NCBI RefSeq assembly: GCF_017654605.1
Contig: NZ_CP072113.1
Location: 2,542,001-2,606,000 of the forward strand
Reading direction: 5' to 3'
Origin: Yimella sp. cx-51
GTDB taxonomy: Bacteria; Actinomycetota; Actinomycetes; Actinomycetales; Dermatophilaceae
Length of the DNA: 64,000 nt
Shown here: in pieces, positions 8,671 through 17,591 of the stretch
Numbering within the stretch: the stretch's first letter is position 1
Layout: the number at the start of each line of letters is the position of its first letter
The notes under the pieces: model-generated
The model's input: only the letters and a program-made list of their open reading frames with translations
The model's database searches: none
What the model was told of the DNA's origin: nothing
Position numbers and translations under genes: made by a program

Positions 8671-8736
8671 GAGCGGCCGGGGTATGAACTGGTGGCCGGG
8701 GTATAACCCGGCCACTGCTTCATAGCCCGGCCACTC
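8671..8736. repeat. Nested palindrome upstream of fabG
   Basis: An inner perfect hairpin, GTGGCCGGG (8692-8700) with CCCGGCCAC (8707-8715) around GTATAA, sits inside outer arms 8671-8688 and 8719-8736 that match at 16 of 18 positions. Together they contain four copies of a GGCCGGG-N-TAT unit in alternating orientation. It lies about 40 bp before the fabG start in the fadE-fabG gap (8390-8775), which otherwise contains only the tandem repeat. It may be a terminator for fadE, a multi-site operator or a repeat element. Confidence 0.7.
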
Positions 8737-8775
8737 GGCGAAGTAGACGAACACAACACACACGAAGGAGAAGCT

Positions 8776-9531
8776 GTGACTGCAACACGGACTGCGATCG
8801 TGACCGGCGCTGCGCGCGGGATCGGCGCGGCAGTGGCTGAGCGCCTGGCCAAGGACGGCATGAAGGTCGCCGTCATCGACCTGGACGAGGCTGCATGCCA
8901 GGAGGTCGTCGATCGCATCAAGGCCGCAGGCGGGGAGGCTCTCGCGGTGGGTTGCGATGTCGCCGACGAGGACGCGGTCAACGCCGCTGTCGAGCGCGTG
9001 GCAGAGCAACTGGGTGCCCCGAGCGTGTTGGTGAACAACGCGGGTGTGCTGCGCGACAACCTCATCTTCAAGATGAGCGCGGGCGACTGGGACACCGTGA
9101 TGAATGTGCACCTGCGCGGGAGCTTCCTGATGACGCGGGCGGCGCAGAAGTTCATGACGCAGGAGAAGTTCGGCCGCATCGTCAACCTGTCGTCGACGTC
9201 GGCGCTGGGTAACCGCGGTCAGGCCAACTACGCAGCAGCAAAGGCTGGCCTGCAGGGCTTCACCAAGACGGTGGCGATCGAGCTGGGCAAGTTCGGCGTG
9301 ACTGCCAACGCGATCGCGCCGGGCTTCATCGCCACCGACATGACGGCGGCGACCGCGGAGCGCGTGGGCATGGACTTCGAGGAGTTCAAGAAGGCTGCGG
9401 CGACGCAGATTCCGGTGGCCCGCACGGGTACGCCGGATGACATTGCTGCTGCTGCGTCGTTCTTCGCGTCCGAGGAGGCCGGGTTCGTGAGCGGCCAGGT
9501 GTTGTACGTCGCCGGCGGGCCGAAGGACTGA
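8776..9531 (+). CDS. fabG: Short-chain dehydrogenase, 3-oxoacyl-ACP/acyl-CoA reductase type
   Basis: A 251-residue NAD(P)-dependent classical SDR. It shows the cofactor motif TGAARGIG (residues about 11-18), the structural NNAG, a catalytic Ser in LSSTSALG and the Y-x-x-x-K pair in NYAAAKAG. The C terminus GQVLYVAGGPKD is FabG-like. The GTG start follows GAAGGAGAAG. It is probably a 3-oxoacyl (ACP or CoA) reductase, and with the MaoC hydratase two bases downstream it forms a two-step reversible unit. Genuine fatty-acid synthesis FabG versus a beta-oxidation role cannot be separated by sequence. Confidence 0.85.
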   Translation: MTATRTAIVTGAARGIGAAVAERLAKDGMKVAVIDLDEAACQEVVDRIKAAGGEALAVGCDVADEDAVNAAVERVAEQLGAPSVLVNNAGVLRDNLIFKMSAGDWDTVMNVHLRGSFLMTRAAQKFMTQEKFGRIVNLSSTSALGNRGQANYAAAKAGLQGFTKTVAIELGKFGVTANAIAPGFIATDMTAATAERVGMDFEEFKKAAATQIPVARTGTPDDIAAAASFFASEEAGFVSGQVLYVAGGPKD

Positions 9532-9533
9532 CG

Positions 9534-9986
9534 ATGCGCACGTTCAACGGCATCGAGGAGATGCAGGCTGCAGTCGGCGAGCACCTCGGCTACTCCGACT
9601 GGCACGAGGTGACGCAGGAGGCGGTCAACCAGTTCGCGGACGCGACCGGCGACCACCAGTGGATCCACGTCGATGTCGACAAGGCGAAAGCCGGACCGTT
9701 CGGCGGCACCATCGTCCACGGCTACATGACCTTGTCGTTGCTGCCGATGCTGTCGTGGCAGGTCTACTCCCTCGACGGCGTGAAGATGGGCATCAACTAC
9801 GGCTCCAACAAGGTGCGCTTCCCGACCCCGGTGCCGGTGGGCTCGCGGGTGCGGGGCGGCTTCGAGTTGGTGTCGGTCGAGCCGTCGGCGGTGGGCTTCA
9901 CCGTGACGATGAAGGCAGTCGTCGAGATCGACGGCGCGGACAAGCCGGCCCTGGTGGCCGAAGTCGTGAGTGTGGTTGTGCCGTAA
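9534..9986 (+). CDS. MaoC-like (R)-specific enoyl-CoA hydratase
   Basis: A 150-residue single hot-dog-fold hydratase. The hydratase-2 catalytic motif is present as FADATGDHQWIHVD (catalytic Asp and His), followed by KAGPFGGTIVHGYMTLSL, the usual substrate-tunnel segment. Such enzymes add water to trans-2-enoyl-CoA to give (R)-3-hydroxyacyl-CoA. It begins two bases after the fabG stop, so the pair is co-transcribed and probably interconverts 3-oxo-, 3-hydroxy- and enoyl-acyl thioesters. Confidence 0.88.
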   Translation: MRTFNGIEEMQAAVGEHLGYSDWHEVTQEAVNQFADATGDHQWIHVDVDKAKAGPFGGTIVHGYMTLSLLPMLSWQVYSLDGVKMGINYGSNKVRFPTPVPVGSRVRGGFELVSVEPSAVGFTVTMKAVVEIDGADKPALVAEVVSVVVP

Positions 9987-10001
9987 CGGTATTGAACAAG
10001 T

Positions 10002-10033
10002 AGAAGGGCCGTCCCAGCCGGGGCGGCTCTTCT
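10002..10033. terminator. Hairpin terminator, maoC / serine hydrolase
   Basis: AGAAGGGCCGTCCC (10002-10015) and GGGGCGGCTCTTCT (10020-10033) form a 14-bp stem with two mismatches around a 4-nt loop. It lies between convergent genes and so may act on both strands. Confidence 0.7.
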
Positions 10034-10053
10034 GCTTCGTCACGGTCGTTTCG

Positions 10054-10818
10054 TCAGACGGTGGAGTGAGCTGCGCGCTCGATGCGGGCACCGAAAGCGC
10101 GCAGCGCAGCGAAGGCCGCCGGATCCATCGGCTCCCCTGCGGGCCAGTGCAGCATCGCGCAGTAGTGCACCGTGCGACCCTCGACGACGAGGGTGCCGAC
10201 GTCGACGCGCACTCCGTCGTCCGTGCCGGTCTTGTTGTGCAGCAACGGCGTCTCATCGACATGCGCCAAAGGGTCGAGCTGGAGATGGCCGGCCGCCATC
10301 GACAGGTCGGTGTTGAGGCGCATCCAGTCGCGCACCCGGGACGACACGACCCCTCGCTCCAGCAGTCGCAGGAAACGCACCAAGGACGTGGCCGAGCCTT
10401 CGGCGCAGGTGTGGGGCAGCCCGGGACCGCGCTCGTTACGGATGAGGTCGAGCAGCGCATAGGGCGCCACGCCAAGGTCTGCGGTGTGCGCAGCGACGGC
10501 GTCAATCCCGACTCGTTCGAGCAGGACGTTGGCGGCGAGGTTGTCGCTCACGGCGCCGACCAGTCGGCAGCAGTCGACGACCGACAGTTGCTCGGCGTCC
10601 AAGTGCTGCCACAGCCCCGAGTCGGCGACGAACTCGGTGGAGTCGCGTCGCAGCAATGCTGCGCCGTCGAGTGCGCCGGTGTCGATCAGCTTCGCCACGT
10701 GCGACAGCAGGAGCAACTTGCCCACCGACGCGATACGCTGCACGGTGTCGACCTCACCGACGCTGTCGAGCACCCGCCCGTCGCTGTCGGTGACGAGGAG
10801 GGTGAGTTCAGCGTCCAT
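10054..10818 (-). CDS. Serine hydrolase of the class A beta-lactamase fold
   Basis: A 254-residue protein with the three penicillin-recognising motifs in order and spacing: SVGK (Ser-x-x-Lys nucleophile, about residue 31), SDN (about residue 91) and KTGTD (about residue 196). No signal peptide is evident from the chosen ATG, which is unusual for a secreted beta-lactamase, so an intracellular esterase or amidase-like role is as likely as beta-lactam hydrolysis. Its start overlaps the last 11 bases of pepN, so the two are translationally coupled. Confidence 0.8.
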   Translation of the reverse strand: MDAELTLLVTDSDGRVLDSVGEVDTVQRIASVGKLLLLSHVAKLIDTGALDGAALLRRDSTEFVADSGLWQHLDAEQLSVVDCCRLVGAVSDNLAANVLLERVGIDAVAAHTADLGVAPYALLDLIRNERGPGLPHTCAEGSATSLVRFLRLLERGVVSSRVRDWMRLNTDLSMAAGHLQLDPLAHVDETPLLHNKTGTDDGVRVDVGTLVVEGRTVHYCAMLHWPAGEPMDPAAFAALRAFGARIERAAHSTV

Positions 10819-13312
10819 CGACGACCCGTGCTCCCTTGAAGATCCGCATCGAGGCGAGTGCTTCGTCCAGCACCGCCGCCCCGTCGACGACGGCGCGCCG
10901 GACGTTCGCGGTCATCCGGCCGTGGTCGAGGGCTGCGTGGGCCGCGGTCGACGTGTCGGGTTCAGTCACCTGCAACGGGAAGGCCGCACGGGCGATCTTG
11001 CTGGTGGCGAACTCCCCCAACCGGTCGGCCAGCGCCGGAATCACCTCGAAGTAGCGCTCGACATAAGGACGGACCAGCGCGGGATCGGGGGCCGTGAAGA
11101 CGGTGCCGGCAATGGCCAACGCCTCGTAGTTCGACAGTTCGTCGTTACCGCCGAGCTGCTCCCACGCCCACTTCTTGGCCTCCGGCGTCGGCTGGATCGC
11201 CTTGGCAGCCAACGCGTTCTGACGTCCGGTCAGGGTGTTGTCTGCAGCCGCGAAGCGATCGATCTCGGCATCGTCGGCCAGGCCGAGCGCTGCCAGCCGA
11301 TGCAGCGCGAGCCACTGGAACTCCACGTCGTCACCGAGCCCACCGGGTGACCCACTGCCTTCGGCCCATTCGCGCAGCAGCGGCTCGTCATCGATCGTCT
11401 GCGCCGCCACGCGGGCGGCGTCGACCACATCCGCGCTCGCCGATGCCACGGTCGCAAGCAGCGCCGTCTCACCGATCTCGACGCGGGCGGCCGCCCGCTC
11501 CTCGTACGGCAGGTAATAGCCCATGGCGTTGACCACGAGTTGCGGGATCCAGTGCCGCAACGACTGGTTGTCTTCCACCGGCCAGGCGCTCTGGAAGGTG
11601 CGCAGCACCAGGCGTGGATCGACCGCCGCCAGCGCCATGCCGTTCAACAGACTCGACCACACCACTTGGCGCGCACCGGCGTCCGCGATCTTCGGCAGCT
11701 CGTCCGGCACCGCATCGAGCGTCTTCGCGTCGAAGACGGGCACGACCCACGTGAGATCGGATGCGTTGGGCAGTAACAGGTTCGGGCGTTCGCGACCGAC
11801 CAGATGTGCGTCTTCGCCGTCGTCTGCGCCGAGGGTGAACAGGTCGGTGCGCCACAGTTCATGGCCGTCCGAGAATCCGGCCACGTCGAAGACGTGGGTG
11901 CGATCGGCAGGATGGGCCTCGGGTGTGGTGCGAACGGCCCGAACGGTGGAGATCGGATCGCCCGCGACTTCGACGGCGATCTCGTCGGTGCCTGCGGTCT
12001 CCAGCCACCCGGTCGACCACGTGGCCAGATCAGCATCGGTGTGAGCGGCGATCGCGTCGAGGAAGTCGGCCAGCGTCGCGTTGCCGTAAGCGTGTTGGTT
12101 CAGGTAATCGCGCACCCCACCGATGAAGGCGTCGTCGCCCACGAAGGCCGCGAGCTGGCGCAGCGCCGAGCATCCCTTGGCGTAGGAGATGCCGTCGAAG
12201 TTGGCGAGCGCCGAGTCACTGTCGGGGGCGGCATTGCCGGCGATGGGATGCGTCGACGGGGCACGATCGGCGGCGTAGCCCCAGTTCTTACGGGCCACCC
12301 CGAAGTCGACCCACGCATCGGTGAACTCTGTTGCCTCAGTGGCAGATCGGTGGGCCATGTATTCAGCGAACGACTCGTTGAGCCAGAGGTCGTCCCACCA
12401 CTTCATGCTCACGAGATCGCCGAACCACATGTGCGCCATCTCGTGGAGCACCGTGTTGCTGCGTTGGAGAACCTCGGCGTGGGTGGCCGCGCCGCGGTAG
12501 AGGTACTGGTCGCGAATGGTCACGCATCCGGGGTTTTCCATGGCACCGGCGTTGAACTCGGGCACGAAGAACTGGTGGTACTCCCCCCACGGGTAGGCGA
12601 TGCCGAACAGCTCCTGGAAGTAGTCGAATCCCTGTCGGGTGACCTGGAGGATCTGCGGGGCGTGTCGTTCGAGGTCGGCACGCAGGGATGCCCGTGCGTG
12701 GATCGCGAGCGGGATGCCGCGATGTTCGTCGCGCATCGTCGCGTACGGCCCGGCGCAGACGGTGAAGAAGTAGGTGGCCAGCGGCTTCGACTGCTCGAAG
12801 TGCCACTCGCCGGGCGCCGATTCGCGGGCCGGGCTGTTGCCGGCCACCACCCAGCCTTCGGGCGCGATGACCTGCAGTTCGTACGGGGCTTTGAGGTCGG
12901 GCTGGTCGAAGCAGGCGTAGATCTGTGGCGCGGCGTCCAGGAATGACATGCCGTAGACGTAGGCCTGCCCGTCGGCGGGATCGACCGCGCGGTGCAGCCC
13001 CTGGCCGTCGCGGGTGTAGGCCATGCGGGTGGTGACCGAGAGCACGTTGTCTGCCTGCAGATCGGTCAGCTCGAGTCGGCCGCCCTTGACCTCACCGGCG
13101 TCAATTTGCTTGCCGTTGAACGAGATCGACTCGATCGACGCCGCCTTCAGGTCGACGAAGGTGGAGGCTCCAGGCTCGCTGCACCGGAACTCGATGTGGC
13201 TCTGCGATGCGAACTCCGTGTCGCCCTGCGTGAGGTCGAGCCGCACCCGATAGCGGTCGACGGTGATGAGCCGGGCGCGCTCGGTGGCTTCGGTCTGCAA
13301 CAGAATCGCCAT
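10808..13312 (-). CDS. pepN: Aminopeptidase N (M1 family metallopeptidase)
   Basis: An 834-residue cytosolic zinc aminopeptidase, normal length for actinobacterial PepN. GAMENPG (about residue 255), the exopeptidase substrate-anchoring motif, is followed by HEMAH (from about residue 290) and the third zinc ligand Glu in NESFAEY. The C-terminal helical ERAP1-like domain is present in full. It removes N-terminal residues from peptides in protein turnover. The downstream beta-lactamase-like gene overlaps its end. Confidence 0.96.
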   Translation of the reverse strand: MAILLQTEATERARLITVDRYRVRLDLTQGDTEFASQSHIEFRCSEPGASTFVDLKAASIESISFNGKQIDAGEVKGGRLELTDLQADNVLSVTTRMAYTRDGQGLHRAVDPADGQAYVYGMSFLDAAPQIYACFDQPDLKAPYELQVIAPEGWVVAGNSPARESAPGEWHFEQSKPLATYFFTVCAGPYATMRDEHRGIPLAIHARASLRADLERHAPQILQVTRQGFDYFQELFGIAYPWGEYHQFFVPEFNAGAMENPGCVTIRDQYLYRGAATHAEVLQRSNTVLHEMAHMWFGDLVSMKWWDDLWLNESFAEYMAHRSATEATEFTDAWVDFGVARKNWGYAADRAPSTHPIAGNAAPDSDSALANFDGISYAKGCSALRQLAAFVGDDAFIGGVRDYLNQHAYGNATLADFLDAIAAHTDADLATWSTGWLETAGTDEIAVEVAGDPISTVRAVRTTPEAHPADRTHVFDVAGFSDGHELWRTDLFTLGADDGEDAHLVGRERPNLLLPNASDLTWVVPVFDAKTLDAVPDELPKIADAGARQVVWSSLLNGMALAAVDPRLVLRTFQSAWPVEDNQSLRHWIPQLVVNAMGYYLPYEERAAARVEIGETALLATVASASADVVDAARVAAQTIDDEPLLREWAEGSGSPGGLGDDVEFQWLALHRLAALGLADDAEIDRFAAADNTLTGRQNALAAKAIQPTPEAKKWAWEQLGGNDELSNYEALAIAGTVFTAPDPALVRPYVERYFEVIPALADRLGEFATSKIARAAFPLQVTEPDTSTAAHAALDHGRMTANVRRAVVDGAAVLDEALASMRIFKGARVVDGR

Positions 13313-13348
13313 ACGGCCACTGTGCCACCCGCGGTGTTGCGGCCCGTA

Positions 13349-14155
13349 TCAGCCCCGTCGCTGGCGCAGCGCCTCGTGCAGGACGATCGATCCGGCGACG
13401 GCGGCATTGAGCGAGCTGGCCCCGCCGACCATCGGAATGCTGATGATCTGGTCGCACGCCTCCCGCCAGGCCTGGCTGATGCCACGGGTCTCGTTGCCGA
13501 TCACCAGCAGCGTCGGGGCGGCGAGATCGACCGCCCGCAGATCACTTTCACCACCCTCGTCGGTGGCGAGCAGCTGCCACACCTGCGGCCTGGTTCGAAG
13601 CCAATCGAGCACTGCCGCGGTGGAATCGATCCGCACTGTCGGCAGGTTGAAGCACGAGCCGGTGGACGCCCGTACGGCCTTGGGGTCATAGGGATCAGCG
13701 GCGTGGCCGGTCACGATGAGGCCACCGGCGCCGAAGGCGTCCATGGATCTCTGGAGGGTGCCGATGTTGCCCGGCTGGGTCGGGCGATCGAAGACCACCA
13801 GCAACTGCTCACGATCGACCAGGCGATCCAGATCGTCAGGGGGCATCGCCACCACGGCCACCAACTCAGGGGCATCCTGACTGCGCTCGCCGAGTTCGCG
13901 CACCATCTCCGCCGGCATCTCCACCCGCTGGCAACGAGCCTCGTCCCAGACCTGCGCTGCCCAGCGCGAACGGCCGCCGCCGTCGGGGCGGATGAGAGCC
14001 ACCAGTTCCCAGCCGGCCTCGATCGCCAGCGTGATCGGACGCACTCCCTGCACCAGGAACTGCCCGTGCCGGTGCCGCTTGGTGCGATTGGTCAGCAGCG
14101 ACTCCCACTGCTGGAAGGTCGCGTTGCGGCTGTGGATCCGGGTCGGGGCGCTCAC
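13349..14155 (-). CDS. SpoU/TrmH family RNA 2'-O-methyltransferase
   Basis: A 268-residue SPOUT methyltransferase with an N-terminal RNA-binding segment (QFLVQGVRPI) and a C-terminal knot: FDRPTQPGNIGTLQRS, LLVIGNETRGIS and IPMVGGASSLNAAVA, the three SpoU motifs. It transfers methyl from S-adenosylmethionine to a ribose 2'-OH of rRNA or tRNA; the site is not known. I use the GTG at 14155 (VSAPTRIHSRN); the frame stays open to 14200, but that part lies inside a terminator hairpin. It is a paralogue of rlmB in this window. Confidence 0.86.
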   Translation of the reverse strand: MSAPTRIHSRNATFQQWESLLTNRTKRHRHGQFLVQGVRPITLAIEAGWELVALIRPDGGGRSRWAAQVWDEARCQRVEMPAEMVRELGERSQDAPELVAVVAMPPDDLDRLVDREQLLVVFDRPTQPGNIGTLQRSMDAFGAGGLIVTGHAADPYDPKAVRASTGSCFNLPTVRIDSTAAVLDWLRTRPQVWQLLATDEGGESDLRAVDLAAPTLLVIGNETRGISQAWREACDQIISIPMVGGASSLNAAVAGSIVLHEALRQRRG

Positions 14156-14186
14156 GGCCAACAATCTAGCCAGGCCCGACAACCGA

Positions 14187-14215
14187 ACGCCGCCGCGCAC
14201 GGTGCGCGGCGGCGT
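14187..14215 (-). terminator. Hairpin terminator of the 5'-nucleotidase gene
   Basis: ACGCCGCCGCGCAC (14187-14200) and GTGCGCGGCGGCGT (14202-14215) are perfect inverted repeats, 20 bp downstream of the nucleotidase stop on the minus strand. Confidence 0.75.
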
Positions 14216-14234
14216 CCTGGTGGGACGTGAGAGG

Positions 14235-16445
14235 TCAGCTCAGACGTCGGCCCAGCACCCATGCTCCGGCGAGCAGGACGGCCAGCGACCCGGCACCGGC
14301 GAGCAGGACGGCGTTGTTGCTGCCGGCGGACGGACCATCGGTGACCACCGGCGGACCGGTGACCGTCGAGCTACCGGTGTCGGTCGTACCCGGCTCGGTG
14401 GTCGACGGCTCGGTGGTCGACGGCTCCGTGGTCGACGGCTCAGTCGTCGGGGAGGTCGGTTCGCTCGTCGGCGTGGTGGGCTCGGCGCCCGCCATCACCG
14501 TCACGGGCATCGTGACCGTGGTGCCGGTCTGAGCCGCCTTGACGGTGAGCGTCTGCGCACCCGTCATCGCGGTCGCGGGCACCTTGATGGTGATGGTCGC
14601 CGTCTCGTTGCGCGACGGGAACGGCGGCGTGCTGGTGAGCACCTTTTCCACAGGGAAGGTGCCGAGCGAGGTGCTACCGAGGAAGACCTCGAGGGAGGTC
14701 GCGGTCGGAGATCCGACGCTGGTGAAGTCGATCCCGGAGACGGTGAAGGTCGCCTCCTTGCCCTGCGTCAGCACCGAGGGCTGATCCTGCACAGCCACAC
14801 CGTTCTTGGCGAAGGACGGGCTGATCGGACTGTGCTCCTTGATCCACTCGATGAAGAGCGACTGGTCGATCAGGCCGGAGTCACGGCGACCGGCGCCCTC
14901 GCTGAACGCGGTGAAGTTGTCGCCACCTGCGGTCAGGAAGGAGTTGGAGGCGACGGTGTACTTCTTCGCCGGGTCGAGCGCAGCACCGTTCACGGTGACC
15001 GAGGTGATCCGCGAGCCGGCTGCTGCGCCCGGGTCGTAGGTGTAGGTGACGTTCTTGCTCAGGCCCAGCTTCAGGAACGGCCGCGAACCGCCCTCGGGCT
15101 GCCACTGCTGCTCCAGCACCTTCTTCAGTTGCGCACCGGTGAGGTCGATCGTGGTGATCGTGTTGTTGAAGGGCATGATCGAGGCCGCGTCGGCGTAGGT
15201 GATCGTGCCGTCGGTGCCGTACTTCAGCTCGGCTCGCACGCCACCGGGGTTCATCACACCGATGTCGACACCGCCGGGACGACCCGGCTTGTTGATCGAG
15301 TCGACGTAGGACTGCGCGATGAGGTTGGAGAGCGTCGACTCGCGCGTGCGGTCATCGCGGGTGCCGTCCGGCTTGACTGCCGTGGTGACATCGGCGGTGA
15401 GCTTGCCGATCGGCTGCTTGCCGATGACATCCGCGCGGGCGTTGGCGGTGTCGACGATGCGGGCGGCCGACTGGTAGGCCGGGTCGGCCTCGCAAGCTGC
15501 CGTGGGTGCGGTCACCTCACGGTTGGTGAGCGAGTATTGCGTCACCTTCTTGGTGGTGGGGTCGTAGCCGAGTTGCAGCACACCGACGTGCGATGCGTAG
15601 AAGTCGGTCTGCACCACCGGACGCGTGCCGGTGCCGCCCGGCACCGGACCGTCCCAGGCGTAGATCTGGTGGGTGTGACCGGTGAAGATCGCGTCGACAC
15701 CGGCGGAGGTCTGGTTGACGATCGCGTTGAACGTGGTGTTGGCGGCGGTCTGCGCGGCCAGGCTCGATCCATCGCCTGACGGCGCGCCCTCGTGGTACTC
15801 CGCCACGACGACATCGGCCTCGCCGTTGGTGGCGTCGCCGTCCTTGAGCTTGGTGGTGACGCGGTTGACGGCCGCTACGGGGTCGCCGAAGTCGAGGGTG
15901 GCGATACCACCGGCTGCGACGAGCGAGGGGACGTCCTTGGTGACGGCGCCGACGACCGCGACCTTCAAGCCGTTGATGTCGAGCATCTTGTACTCGGGCA
16001 GCGCGGGCGTGGTGGTGCCCTTTCGGTAGACGTTGGCGCCCAGGTAGGTCCAGGCGGCGCGGGTCTGCACGCGTCCGGTGAGATCGTCGAAGCCCTTGTC
16101 GAACTCGTGGTTGCCGACGGCAGAGGCCTTCAGGCCCAGCGCGTTCAGGTAGTCGATCGCGGGCTCGTCGTTCTGCACCGCGGACGCAAACGGCGTGCCG
16201 CCGATGTTGTCTCCGGCGGAAAGGAAGGTCGCACCCAGTTCGTTCTGGGCGCTGGTCACGGTGCAGGCGAAATCCTTGGTGAAGTGACCATGGAAGTCGT
16301 TGGTGTTGAGCAGGCTGATCTTGGTGAGGCCGGACGCGATCTGACCGTCACCGACGTTGGTCGCGGCAAGCGCTGAAGGTGTGGACGCGACGGACGCCAC
16401 GAGGGCGGCGGTTGCGGCCACGCCGAGCAGGCGGGTGGGCTGCAT
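14235..16445 (-). CDS. Secreted 5'-nucleotidase / 2',3'-cyclic phosphodiesterase-like, C-terminally anchored
   Basis: A 736-residue extracellular metallophosphoesterase. It has an N-terminal signal peptide ending near ALAATN. The calcineurin-like domain shows NTNDFHGHF, SAGDNIGG, GNHEFDKG and FTGHTHQ metal-ligand motifs, and a 5'-nucleotidase C-terminal domain follows (residues about 350-530). The tail carries Thr/Glu/Pro/Ser repeats (TTEPS units), a hydrophobic helix and GRRLS, so the protein is probably held in the membrane with a wall-spanning stalk. No LPxTG sortase motif is visible. It likely releases nucleosides and phosphate from external nucleotides. Confidence 0.93.
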   Translation of the reverse strand: MQPTRLLGVAATAALVASVASTPSALAATNVGDGQIASGLTKISLLNTNDFHGHFTKDFACTVTSAQNELGATFLSAGDNIGGTPFASAVQNDEPAIDYLNALGLKASAVGNHEFDKGFDDLTGRVQTRAAWTYLGANVYRKGTTTPALPEYKMLDINGLKVAVVGAVTKDVPSLVAAGGIATLDFGDPVAAVNRVTTKLKDGDATNGEADVVVAEYHEGAPSGDGSSLAAQTAANTTFNAIVNQTSAGVDAIFTGHTHQIYAWDGPVPGGTGTRPVVQTDFYASHVGVLQLGYDPTTKKVTQYSLTNREVTAPTAACEADPAYQSAARIVDTANARADVIGKQPIGKLTADVTTAVKPDGTRDDRTRESTLSNLIAQSYVDSINKPGRPGGVDIGVMNPGGVRAELKYGTDGTITYADAASIMPFNNTITTIDLTGAQLKKVLEQQWQPEGGSRPFLKLGLSKNVTYTYDPGAAAGSRITSVTVNGAALDPAKKYTVASNSFLTAGGDNFTAFSEGAGRRDSGLIDQSLFIEWIKEHSPISPSFAKNGVAVQDQPSVLTQGKEATFTVSGIDFTSVGSPTATSLEVFLGSTSLGTFPVEKVLTSTPPFPSRNETATITIKVPATAMTGAQTLTVKAAQTGTTVTMPVTVMAGAEPTTPTSEPTSPTTEPSTTEPSTTEPSTTEPGTTDTGSSTVTGPPVVTDGPSAGSNNAVLLAGAGSLAVLLAGAWVLGRRLS

Positions 16446-16619
16446 GGGGACTCCTTGACGGGATGCGGGGGTGCCGCAGGTCCGACAAGGCAGGGCTCGA
16501 CCAACACTACGGCTCGCTCAGTGTGCCCCTCGCCGGGAGGGATTGGGCGCCTTCGGGCCCTCGTTCGCTGAACGTGTACCAGAAATTTACCGAGACGTTC
16601 TCCGTGGAGCCGGACGAAC

Positions 16620-17489
16620 TCAGAGGCCGCGCTGTGCCATCTGCTGCAACCGCGCGATGCGGTCGGCGGTGGACGGGTGGGTCGACATCATCCGCGAAAC
16701 ATCCTGGGCCCGAAACGGATTGGCGATCATCATGTGACTGGCGTTGACAACCCGCGGGGTGGGCGCCAGCGGTGCCTGCGCAATGCCGTTCTCCAGCTTC
16801 GCCAGCGCGGACGCGAGCGCCAGCGGGTCGCCGGTGAGCCGCGAACCGTCTTCGTCGGCGTCGTACTCGCGGGTGCGGCTGATCGACATCTGGATGAGCA
16901 TCGCGGCGAAGGGTGCGAGGAAGGCCATCAACAGCATGGCCAGGGGGTTGGGCCGGTTGTCATTGCTGTTGCCGCCACCGAACGCCCCGGCGAACATCAT
17001 CATCTGTGCCACCGAGGTGATGATTCCGGCGAGCGCGGCAGCGACGGAGGAAGTGAGGATGTCGCGGTTGTAGACGTGCATGAGTTCGTGGCCGAGCACT
17101 CCGCGCAGTTCGCGTTCGTCCAGCAGGTCCATGAGGCCCTCGGTGACGCAGACGGCCGAGTGCTGCGGATTACGGCCGGTTGCAAAGGCATTGGGTGCCT
17201 GGGTGGGCGACATGTACAGCCGCGGCATCGGCTTGCCCGCGGCGTTGGAGAGCTCGCGGACGATGCGGTAGTAGTCCGGCGCCTGGATCTCGCTGACCGG
17301 GTAGGCCTGCATCGCGCGCAACGCGAGCTTGTCGCTGTTCCAGTAGCCGTAGAAGGTGGTGCCAAGGCCGATGAGCGCGAAGACCCAGATGAACTTGCCG
17401 CCGCCGATCAGCGAACCGACGCCCAGCAGCAGCGCCCAGATGGCGCCGAACAGCAGGGCGGTCTTGAGGCCGTTGTAATGCTTGTGCAC
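16620..17489 (-). CDS. htpX: HtpX-type M48 membrane metalloprotease
   Basis: A 289-residue inner-membrane protease. Two N-terminal helices (GLKTALLFGAIWALLLG and FIWVFALIGLGTTFYG) precede the zinc site HELMH; two further helices are followed by the third ligand Glu in REYDADEDG. HtpX degrades misfolded membrane proteins. The GTG start at 17489 follows GGAG; the longer open frame upstream overlaps the ung gene and is rejected. The position suggests a single-gene transcript. Confidence 0.94.
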   Translation of the reverse strand: MHKHYNGLKTALLFGAIWALLLGVGSLIGGGKFIWVFALIGLGTTFYGYWNSDKLALRAMQAYPVSEIQAPDYYRIVRELSNAAGKPMPRLYMSPTQAPNAFATGRNPQHSAVCVTEGLMDLLDERELRGVLGHELMHVYNRDILTSSVAAALAGIITSVAQMMMFAGAFGGGNSNDNRPNPLAMLLMAFLAPFAAMLIQMSISRTREYDADEDGSRLTGDPLALASALAKLENGIAQAPLAPTPRVVNASHMMIANPFRAQDVSRMMSTHPSTADRIARLQQMAQRGL

Positions 17490-17591
17490 GTCTGCTCCAA
17501 CGTGGCTCACCCTGCCGATGTTCCGGCGCTCCGTCGGCGTCTCTTGGCCGCCCGCGCACCGGGCCCGGAGGGCGCGTCGTAGCGTGGCCCC

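Noticed and set aside
11495-12946. Large plus-strand frames opposite pepN
   Set aside because: They have Arg/Gly-rich composition and no motif; the M1 protease on the other strand is complete.
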